DNA of 8,412 bases, from assembly GCA_035556395.1 (NCBI GenBank), contig DATMFB010000004.1, positions 1-8,412 of the forward strand. Reading direction: 5' to 3'. Below are positions 1 to 6,662 of this stretch, piece by piece; position 1 is the first letter of the stretch, and each line of letters opens with the position of its first letter. The notes under the pieces are model-generated. The model saw nothing but the letters and a program-made list of their open reading frames with translations, had not been told where the DNA came from and ran no database searches. This DNA is from 73-13 sp035556395 (GTDB lineage: Bacteria; Actinomycetota; Actinomycetes; Actinomycetales; Microbacteriaceae). A program made the translations under genes and the position numbers.

Positions 1-3000
1 GATCGTGATGGGGTCGGCGAGCGTACTCACCGAGACCGAGGGCCCGAGGTTCCGAGCCGTGATCTGCCAGGTGATCGTCGATCCGACGACCGGCGCGACC
101 GGCGGCACGGGACTCGTGACGACCTTGTCGATCGAGAGGTCAGCGACGGGGGTCAGCGGCTTGCCGACCTCGTCCTCGTTGTCATCGAAGTTGTTCGGGT
201 CCTCATAGGTGCGACCCGCCACGTCGGCGATGTTGTGCAGCTGTGTCGCGTCCGCCGTCGCGCCCGCCCCGATCGTGACGTTCGCGATGAGCACGATCCG
301 ATCGGCGCCGGTCGCCGCGAGGCTCGTCGTCGTCGAGCCGACCACGAACGGGTCGACGCTCGTGCCGGTGCCCGTCAGGGTCAGCGCGGTGCCGGTCGTG
401 TCGCCCGAGCTGCTGTAGTACCGCGCGCTGAACGCACCGGTGGTCACACCCGTCGGCAGGGTCGTCGTGTCCTCGAACGTGAACGGTCCGAAGCTCGCGT
501 CGGGGCCCTGGTTCGTCACCGTGATCCGCCACTGCGGCTGCGCGTAGTCGCCCGAGACGGCCGCCTGGCCGGGCACCCACGAGCCGGTCGGCAGACCGTG
601 CAGGTTGTCCGCCTGGCCCGTGCCGCTGTCGACGACGCCGCCGATCGCCTCCTTGAGGAGGAACAGGTCGGCCTCGCGCAGGAACGCGTTGTCCGTCGCG
701 TCGGGGCCGGTGTGCGAGCGCGTCGCGTTCGACGTCGCGTTCTGCGGGTCCGTCGTGACCGCGCTCAGCGTGTTCACGTGCGGGTTCGACGAGCCGACGC
801 CCGGGTTCGTGATCGCGTCGGGGTCGGTCGGCGTCGCCGTGTACCGGATCACGATGCTCTGTCCGGGAGCGAGGATCGCGACGGGGGAGCCCGCGACCGC
901 GTCGGCGCCGAAGGTCCACACGAGGGGACCGCCCGCTGGGCCGGTCGGGTTCGTTGAAGCGACCGTCGCGCCGGCGACCGTGATGCTCGTCACGGCGGTG
1001 AACGTCCAATTGTCCGGGAGCGTGTCGGTCAGCACGACCTTCTGCGCGTCGCCCTGACCGGAGTTCGTCGCGGTGAGCACCCAGTCGAAGGGCTCGCCGA
1101 CGTACGCCGTGTGGCTCGTGTCGGCGACCGCCTTGGTGAGCGTGACGTGCGGGAAGAGCGCGCGCGCCTCCGCGGTGTCCTGCACCGTCGTCGGGTTGTA
1201 CTCCCGCCCCGTGACGACGCTCGGCGCGAGCGGGTCGCGCGGGAAGGACTCGTAGTGGGTCACCCGCGCCGTGTTCGTGAGCACGTCGCCCTGGCCGTTC
1301 GTCGTCGAACCGAGGTTCGCCGACGGCGCGAAGACGGCGTCGTAGGTGAACGTGACGGCGTTACCCGCGCCGACCGCGATCGGCCCGGCGATCGTCCAGC
1401 TGATCGTCCCGCCGCCGGTCGTCAGGTCGTTCCCGGTCAGCACGCCGCCACCCGAGATGCTCGAGGCGTCCACAACGACCCCGGCGGGGACTGCGTCAGT
1501 GACCGTCGCGTTGTAGGCCGGGGTGTTGCCGGTGTTCGTGACGCGCACGCGGTACGTGAGGTCGCGGTCCGGGCCCCCCTGTGCCTGCTGGCGATAGGCG
1601 GTGTCCGCCTCCTCGCTGAACTTGACGTCCTTCGCGATGCCGAGGAGAGGGTTGAGGATCGTCACGACCGCGTCGTCGTCGTCATCAAGGCGACTGCCGG
1701 CGTCGCCATCGACGACGTTCCAGGCGAACTCGGCGGAGTTGGTCACGGACGTGGCCGCACCGACGCCCGTCGTGATCGTCGCATCGAACGCGATGGTGAT
1801 CGTCCTTGCCGACGTATGCAACGGGATGTCCGCGGGTGCGATGGTCCAGCTCAGGTTCTGGCTATTGGGGTCGACCGGTCCGGTCACCGTCGGGTTGGCG
1901 GGCCATCCGCTGTAGGAGATGACCTGGTCGCCGGCATAGGTCACTCCTGTCGGCAGCGTGTCCGTGAGCGTGACGTCGTAGAAGTTCGCATTCGCGGGCA
2001 GGTTGACGACGAGCGTGTACCGCACGGTCTCGCCGACGGGGGCCGAGCCGAGGCCGTTGGGCGTCGTCACCGACTTGTCGATCGTCGCGGGGAGCAGCTC
2101 CACCTCTCGCTCCGCGCCGGTGGCGCGGTCGCCGCGACGCGTGGTCGGGTCGTCGGGGAGGGTGCTCGGGAGCGTGTAGCCGACGATGTGCGCGCGGTTC
2201 GTGTAGCTCGCGCCACCGCCGGCGTCGGGGTCGAGCTTGGCCGTGAACTGGAGCGTCGCGCTGGCGCCGCCGTTCAGCCGTCCGACCGTCCACACGATCA
2301 GGGTGCCCGTCCCGCTGCCTTGGACGACGCGCTGGTCGGCACCGGTGCCGGTCACCGTGCAGGCGATGCCCGGATCGGTCGCGGAGCCCTGCGATGCGGT
2401 GTAGTTCGGGGCGATCAGATCGAACCCGGCAGGCAGGCAGTCGTAGACGACCGCGTCGTAGAGGGCGGGACGGCCGCCCGTGTTGCCCGCGGTGAGCTGG
2501 AACGTGACGTCGCCGTCGGCGCCGACCGTGCCGCCGACGACCGTCTTGGCGAGCGTCGGGACCGGCTCGACGTAGACGACGTCCGCGGTGTCGCTGACCG
2601 TGAGCCGGCCCGCGGCATCGGGGTTGTCGAACCCGTAGCGCGCGGTGTTCGTCAGTGTCTTGCTGTTCGGGAAGTTCGGGTTGTAGCCGGGCGTGAACTC
2701 GTCGCGATCCTCGACCCAGACGGTCACCTCGACCGTGAAGACCTGGTCGGCAACGGTGTCGTTCTGGTACAGCGCGGGGAACGTCAGGGTGGCGGTCAGC
2801 GGGTCGAACGCGAAGCCGCTGTCGGCCCAGTCCGGCCCGTTGACGAGGAGAAACGCGGGCACCGGCGCGGTCGAGTCGAGCAACTCGTAGGCGATCTGAC
2901 GGTCATTCGGCGGCGTGGGCGCACCGGTCCAGCGCAGCATGCCGTCGTCGGCGAGCACGCCGTTGCTGACGCTGGTGTTCGCGGGAATCGTCACGGCGTA

Positions 3001-5715
3001 GCGGAACGTGACGGTCTCGCCTTGGACGATCTGCCCGGCGCCGTTGTTCGGGTCGGTGACCGTCGTGCCGCTCGGCGCGATCTCCGTCGAGATCCGGTCC
3101 TTGACCATCGTCGCGTTCGGCAGGCCGACGTTCGAGGGGTCGTAGGTGCCGGTCGAGGGGACCTCGAACTCGTCGGTGTCCGGCTCGATGACGGAGACCT
3201 GACCGGCCTCGCCCGGTTCCGGGACGAGCGTCGAGGTGCCGTCGCTGTTCATGCCGGTCCAGTTGTTGACGACCGCGTAGTTCGTGATCGACGCGTCGTT
3301 GACGTAGTCCTGCGTGATCTCGGCCTCGGGCCCGCCGGCGGGGTTGTTGCCGTCGGGGACCGTGACGTCGTAGCCGAGGGTCAGCCCGCGAATCGTGTCG
3401 AGCGCGGGGTCGGAATCGCGATCCGAGCCCGCGATCCTCGCGCTGACCTCCCACTTGATGACCGAGCGTCCCGCCATGGCGGGGTTGATCTGCGCCTGCT
3501 CAGTCGGCGAGAGATCGACCCAGTCGTAGGCCGTCGCCGTGAAGCCGGTGGGGAGCGTCGTCTCGCTCCAGGCGCCGAGGCCGACCTTGGCCGCGGTCGC
3601 GGCCGTGAAGTTGCCGACGTCCGCCTTGAGGATGCCGGACGGCAGCGCGTCCCAGACGACGAGGTCCGTGAGGTCGGTCTCGGGGGCAGTGAGGTCGAGG
3701 CGGTAGGTGACGACGTCGTCCTGCCGGACCGTGATGCCGTCGCGATTCGAGCCGAAGACCTCACCGTCCGGACCGGCCTGGCTCTGCGCGGGAAGCGTCG
3801 AGACCCCGTTGACGTCCCGGATGCCCTTGGCGACCATGCTCGCGCCGTAGTCGAGGTCGACCGATGCGTCGTCCCGGAGGAAGAAGACGTCGCCCTCGAC
3901 GTTCTGCTGCTGGTACTTCGCCTGGTTCTCGGGCTTGTCGACCTCGCTGGCGGAGGCGGACTGGCCGATGACGCGGCCCTCGATCGTGAACTCGATCCAG
4001 CTGCCGATCGGGATGAACCGGTCGCTCGACTGGGGCAGATAGAGCTGGGCGCCGAGGTCCCAGGTGAGCACGCTGCCATTGACCGTGGGCGCCGGGATGA
4101 AATCGCCGAAGTCGCTGGGATCGATGCTGCCGAGCTGTGCCTCATAGGTCGTGCCGACGTACTCGACGCCCTGCGGGAGGAAGTCGGTCAGCTTCGGCTG
4201 GCGGGTCTCGATGTCGTCCGGGAAGTCGACGCGCACGCGATACCAGACGGTGTCGCCGAGCGCGAAGGGCTGCGCCGCGTGGTCGACCCAGTCGCCGTAG
4301 TCGTCGGCCGTCCAGTCGCCGTCGTTGGAGGCGTTCGGCTCCGACTGGTCGGGGTTCTTGTCCCGCGCGAGCACCTTCTTCGTCAGACCCGAGAAGTGAG
4401 AGTGGATCTCGGCCGTCGAGTCGTCCGCGACGGTCTCGTCGCCGTACGCGGGAGCGCCGCTCCCGCTCTCGACCGCATTGTCGGTCAGCGCGGGGATCGC
4501 GGTCGTCGTCCCGGTGACTTCGACGTGATTGACCATTGTGTCGCCCGAGCTCGTCGCGCCGTTGCGTGGTGCGGAGGGGGTGTCCGGGATGTAGACCTGT
4601 CGCTGCAACGCCGTGTACTCGATGACGGCGGTGGCCTGCGCAGCCATCGGGTCCGCGGCGAAGACGACCTCGAAGGAGCCGTCGCTCGTCGTGAAGCCGA
4701 TCGAGGTCACGGTCGCGCCGATCACGGTCCCGGAAGGGTTGGGGTAGGCGCAATCTGGGCCGACCGCCACGTTCCAGGCAGCGAGGCCGACTGCGGAGCC
4801 GTTGACGAGCAGCGTCGGCTCGGTCGGCTGTGCGGGGAATGCGGGGCAGAGGCCGTTCGCGATGTCGTCGGTCAGCGCGATACCGGCCGCGCTCGTGTAC
4901 TCGCTCGTCGCGAGGTCGAGTCGGTAGGTCGCGAGCTGCCCGGTCGCGAAGGCGTCGATGTCGACGCTCTTGATGACCCGGAGGTCGACCGCCTCGATCG
5001 TGACCGAGTCGTCGTCGGAGGACGAGCGGTCCGACTCGTCGTCGACGTCGCCGCTGTACGTACCGACGACCGCGACCGTATTCGTCATCGCCTGGGCGTA
5101 GTCGTAGTCGCCGGCGTCGAGGCCATGGCGAGTCGAGGCGCCCGTGTTGTTGCCGAGGTTCGACCCCTGCTCGCCGTTGATCGCCGGGGTGGCGCCCGGC
5201 CAGTCCATCGTGTTCTCGAAGAGCGGGACGGCGGCGCGGTAGCGGATCGTGTACTCGCCAGGCGTGCCCTCGATCGTCGAGAACGCCTGCGCGGTGCCAT
5301 CGGAGAGGGTCCCGATCGTCCAGGTGACCTTGGTGTAAACGCCGGCGCCGGCGAGGCCGAGCGCGGTCGCCTGCGTGGCGTCGAGGGAAACCGTCTCGAC
5401 GGTCTCGCCGATGCCGTTCCAGCCGGGGCCGGGGACGTCGCCGGGACCGTCCGTCGGGGCCGGCGTGCCGGCGAGCGAGGCGGCGCCGGGATATTCGCGG
5501 GTGTCGTCGTCGAACAGGTACGGCGCCGGATTCAGCACCGTGTTGTCCTCGCGGCCGATGCCGAGATACTCGAGCCCCGCGGGGATGTAGTCGGTCACCG
5601 TGACGCCGTTGGTCGCGTCCTCGCCCGTGTTCTCCACGACGATCGTGTAAGTCGTCGTGTTGTTGTGAACGCCGCGCAGCAGCTCCTGCTCGGGGCTCGG
5701 CTCCGACTTCGTGAC
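1..5715 (-). repeat. Chain of ten complete DUF11/D2-like protein repeat units plus one partial
   Basis: These are protein-level repeats, diverged in DNA. Spacing between the opening lysines is 246, 197, 184, 242, 185, 157, 148, 166, 160 and 176 residues, so N-terminal units are longer than C-terminal ones. Core motifs in order: TDYIPAG, TDDIANG, TDFLPQG, WDALPSG, a degenerate LADDGML, YDCLPAG, TDTLPTG, TDAVPAG, TDTLPDN, EDTTTLPTG. The region before the first lysine (residues 54-245) has a related VPAGVSF core but lacks the Lys and closing Asn motifs. The eleventh lysine unit (SIDKVV) runs off the window. Confidence 0.8.
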
Positions 5716-6453
5716 GCGCAGCGCCCGGACCTCCGTCGAGGCCGAGGCCGTGCCGGGCAGCGAGGTGTGGTTCGAGTTCGAGGCGACCGACGTCGAACCG
5801 TCGAACGCCGCGAGCAGCGTCGGGTTGTTCGAGGTGTAGCTCGTGATCGTGATGCCGAGGTCGTCGGTGCCGACGGGGAAGGCGGCGGCCGAGGGCATGA
5901 CCTCGAGGCTCGACGTCACCGTCGCGGTGTCCGGGAGGTCCGAGACGTTCTGCCAGACCCACAGCGCATAACCCGCGGGGGCCGTGCACAGGCGGCTGCT
6001 GGGGCCGACCGGGACGAGCGGCGCCGGGCAGTCGGTCGCGGGCGCCGGGCCGAGCGCCCGCGTCGCGTTCGGCAACGGCGTGCCGGGGAGGTACTCGGTG
6101 GGCGTGCCGAGGAAGGAGGCGGACACGAACGAGACCCCCGCTGGCACGAGGGCCGTGACGGAGAGGTTGTACTTGGGGCTGCCGGAGTTGTTGGTGACAG
6201 CGATGTCATAGGTCGCGTTCTCGCCGGCGAGGATGAAGTTCTTGCCCGCCGAGCCGACGCTCGTGACCGACGTGACCGGGGTCGAGCCGTCGTCCGCCGC
6301 GGCGAACGAGGGCGAGAGCAGAACGCCGGTGCCGATTCCGGCCAGCGCGAGGACCGGGGCGAGCACCGCCGCGACGAGCCGGTACGGCGAAGACCAGCTG
6401 GATGGCTTGGCATGACGGCCCCGACGGCGCTTGGCAGCACGGAATCCCAGCAT
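1..6453 (-). CDS. Giant secreted DUF11 / isopeptide-D2-type repeat surface protein (3' end outside window)
   Basis: A single frame runs 2151 codons from ATG at 6453 to base 1 with no stop, so the C-terminus is missing. Residues 1 to about 52 form a signal peptide, so the product is exported. About 54-245 is a divergent Ig-like region. Then come units each opening with a Lys motif (xxxK) and containing a core like TDTLPAG: Lys at 249, 495, 692, 876, 1118, 1303, 1460, 1608, 1774, 1934 and 2110 (the last unit is cut). Nearly every unit closes with N-x-A or similar (TNTARV, TNSAEF, YTNRAH). This is the pattern of DUF11 and fimbrial isopeptide-D2 domains, which build extended cell-surface stalks or adhesins; ligand unknown. 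Composition is Thr/Asp/Val/Ala-rich and acidic. Only six Cys occur. The start is supported by AGGAAG five bases upstream. A wall anchor (LPXTG or a membrane helix) would be expected at the unseen C-terminus. Family assignment is confident; the adhesive role is inferred. Confidence 0.9.
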   Translation of the reverse strand, partial: MLGFRAAKRRRGRHAKPSSWSSPYRLVAAVLAPVLALAGIGTGVLLSPSFAAADDGSTPVTSVTSVGSAGKNFILAGENATYDIAVTNNSGSPKYNLSVTALVPAGVSFVSASFLGTPTEYLPGTPLPNATRALGPAPATDCPAPLVPVGPSSRLCTAPAGYALWVWQNVSDLPDTATVTSSLEVMPSAAAFPVGTDDLGITITSYTSNNPTLLAAFDGSTSVASNSNHTSLPGTASASTEVRALRVTKSEPSPEQELLRGVHNNTTTYTIVVENTGEDATNGVTVTDYIPAGLEYLGIGREDNTVLNPAPYLFDDDTREYPGAASLAGTPAPTDGPGDVPGPGWNGIGETVETVSLDATQATALGLAGAGVYTKVTWTIGTLSDGTAQAFSTIEGTPGEYTIRYRAAVPLFENTMDWPGATPAINGEQGSNLGNNTGASTRHGLDAGDYDYAQAMTNTVAVVGTYSGDVDDESDRSSSDDDSVTIEAVDLRVIKSVDIDAFATGQLATYRLDLATSEYTSAAGIALTDDIANGLCPAFPAQPTEPTLLVNGSAVGLAAWNVAVGPDCAYPNPSGTVIGATVTSIGFTTSDGSFEVVFAADPMAAQATAVIEYTALQRQVYIPDTPSAPRNGATSSGDTMVNHVEVTGTTTAIPALTDNAVESGSGAPAYGDETVADDSTAEIHSHFSGLTKKVLARDKNPDQSEPNASNDGDWTADDYGDWVDHAAQPFALGDTVWYRVRVDFPDDIETRQPKLTDFLPQGVEYVGTTYEAQLGSIDPSDFGDFIPAPTVNGSVLTWDLGAQLYLPQSSDRFIPIGSWIEFTIEGRVIGQSASASEVDKPENQAKYQQQNVEGDVFFLRDDASVDLDYGASMVAKGIRDVNGVSTLPAQSQAGPDGEVFGSNRDGITVRQDDVVTYRLDLTAPETDLTDLVVWDALPSGILKADVGNFTAATAAKVGLGAWSETTLPTGFTATAYDWVDLSPTEQAQINPAMAGRSVIKWEVSARIAGSDRDSDPALDTIRGLTLGYDVTVPDGNNPAGGPEAEITQDYVNDASITNYAVVNNWTGMNSDGTSTLVPEPGEAGQVSVIEPDTDEFEVPSTGTYDPSNVGLPNATMVKDRISTEIAPSGTTVTDPNNGAGQIVQGETVTFRYAVTIPANTSVSNGVLADDGMLRWTGAPTPPNDRQIAYELLDSTAPVPAFLLVNGPDWADSGFAFDPLTATLTFPALYQNDTVADQVFTVEVTVWVEDRDEFTPGYNPNFPNSKTLTNTARYGFDNPDAAGRLTVSDTADVVYVEPVPTLAKTVVGGTVGADGDVTFQLTAGNTGGRPALYDAVVYDCLPAGFDLIAPNYTASQGSATDPGIACTVTGTGADQRVVQGSGTGTLIVWTVGRLNGGASATLQFTAKLDPDAGGGASYTNRAHIVGYTLPSTLPDDPTTRRGDRATGAEREVELLPATIDKSVTTPNGLGSAPVGETVRYTLVVNLPANANFYDVTLTDTLPTGVTYAGDQVISYSGWPANPTVTGPVDPNSQNLSWTIAPADIPLHTSARTITIAFDATITTGVGAATSVTNSAEFAWNVVDGDAGSRLDDDDDAVVTILNPLLGIAKDVKFSEEADTAYRQQAQGGPDRDLTYRVRVTNTGNTPAYNATVTDAVPAGVVVDASSISGGGVLTGNDLTTGGGTISWTIAGPIAVGAGNAVTFTYDAVFAPSANLGSTTNGQGDVLTNTARVTHYESFPRDPLAPSVVTGREYNPTTVQDTAEARALFPHVTLTKAVADTSHTAYVGEPFDWVLTATNSGQGDAQKVVLTDTLPDNWTFTAVTSITVAGATVASTNPTGPAGGPLVWTFGADAVAGSPVAILAPGQSIVIRYTATPTDPDAITNPGVGSSNPHVNTLSAVTTDPQNATSNATRSHTGPDATDNAFLREADLFLLKEAIGGVVDSGTGQADNLHGLPTGSWVPGQAAVSGDYAQPQWRITVTNQGPDASFGPFTFEDTTTLPTGVTTGAFSARYYSSSGDTTGTALTLTGTGTSVDPFVVGSTTTSLAATGADRIVLIANVTIGAGATADATQLHNIADVAGRTYEDPNNFDDNEDEVGKPLTPVADLSIDKVVTSPVPPVAPVVGSTITWQITARNLGPSVSVSTLADPITI
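6298..6453 (-). other. Signal peptide of the giant surface protein
   Basis: Residues 1-52. The n-region is long and basic (KRRRGRH at residues 8-14, then K16 and R25), followed by a hydrophobic core of about 20 residues (LVAAVLAPVLALAGIGTGVL, 26-45) and a small-residue end, SFAAAD, with probable cleavage after Ala52 or Ala53. The extended basic n-region is common in large wall-attached proteins of Gram-positive bacteria. The RR pair lacks the following consensus of a Tat signal, so Sec export is the better reading. Confidence 0.85.
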
Positions 6454-6458
6454 GAACA

Positions 6459-6464
6459 CTTCCT
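6459..6464 (-). promoter_or_regulatory. Ribosome binding site for the giant surface protein
   Basis: AGGAAG on the minus strand lies five bases before ATG at 6453. It is a good Shine-Dalgarno match and fixes the start, placing the signal peptide immediately at the N-terminus. Confidence 0.8.
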
Positions 6465-6482
6465 GTCGTGTCTCGACGGCAG

Positions 6483-6512
6483 CGAGCATCACCGGTGCTT
6501 CGAGCACGCTCG
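6483..6512 (-). other. Possible hairpin in the 5' leader of the surface protein
   Basis: GTGCT and AGCAC (6495-6499 and 6503-6507) pair around a three-base loop. Flanking CGAGC and GCTCG (6508-6512 and 6483-6487) could extend the stem across a seven-base bulge on one side. It lies about 20 bases upstream of the Shine-Dalgarno sequence. GC-rich DNA often gives chance stems of this size, so any role in mRNA stability or translation is speculative. Confidence 0.25.
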
Positions 6513-6592
6513 AGGTCCGGTCCCCCGCGTCGCGCACCCGGGTCGGGTGGGTTGCGCCGCTATCGAGGTAACCAAGCTCCGCGGGGCCCGTG

Positions 6593-6598
6593 ACGCTA
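6593..6598 (-). promoter_or_regulatory. Candidate -10 element of the surface-protein promoter
   Basis: TAGCGT on the minus strand fits the loose actinobacterial TANNNT pattern. It lies 12 bases downstream of the nearest GGGTGA repeat, so a factor bound there would touch or overlap the -35 position. No good -35 hexamer is visible, as expected for an activator-dependent promoter. The implied leader is about 130 nt. This is a weak pattern match only. Confidence 0.25.
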
Positions 6599-6609
6599 TT
6601 CGGGCGTTA

Positions 6610-6642
6610 TTCACCCCGTGCTTCACCCCGATCATCACCCGG
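6610..6642 (-). promoter_or_regulatory. Three GGGTGA repeats at 12-bp period upstream of the surface protein
   Basis: On the minus strand GGGTGA occurs at 6640-6635, 6628-6623 and 6616-6611, exactly 12 bp apart and in the same orientation. The following bases differ (TGATCG, AGCACG, ATAACG), so this is an iterated motif and not a simple duplication. The array begins about 20 bp past the regulator's stop codon and ends 157 bp before the surface-protein ATG. The same hexamer at the same period lies upstream of the regulator. Direct repeats of short sites are typical of activators that bind cooperatively, including MalT among LuxR-type proteins. A role as operator for the neighbouring LuxR-type protein is inferred. 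Confidence 0.5.
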
Positions 6643-6662
6643 CGGGGATCGCGGGCCCCGAT

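Noticed and set aside
203..1009. 268-codon minus-strand open frame
   Set aside because: It lies in the wrong phase within the surface protein; the sense frame here carries DUF11 core motifs without interruption.
1260..1265. Single GGGTGA copy inside the surface-protein gene as a further operator
   Set aside because: It is isolated, with no second copy at 12 bp, and lies in coding sequence; it is likely chance, as is the single copy at 7934-7939 in the regulator.
4142..5989. 615-codon minus-strand open frame in another phase
   Set aside because: It overlaps the signal-peptide-led surface protein in a different frame; the His/Arg/Gly-rich translation is typical of shifted reading of GC-rich DNA.
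1..6453. CRISPR array or DNA-level tandem repeat
   Set aside because: The repetition is at protein level (units of 148-246 residues) with strongly diverged DNA; there are no short identical repeats with regular spacers.
6643..6660. CGGGG/CCCCG inverted repeat just after the regulator stop as an intrinsic terminator
   Set aside because: The stem is five base pairs with an eight-base loop and is not followed by a T tract; such stems are frequent by chance in this GC-rich sequence.
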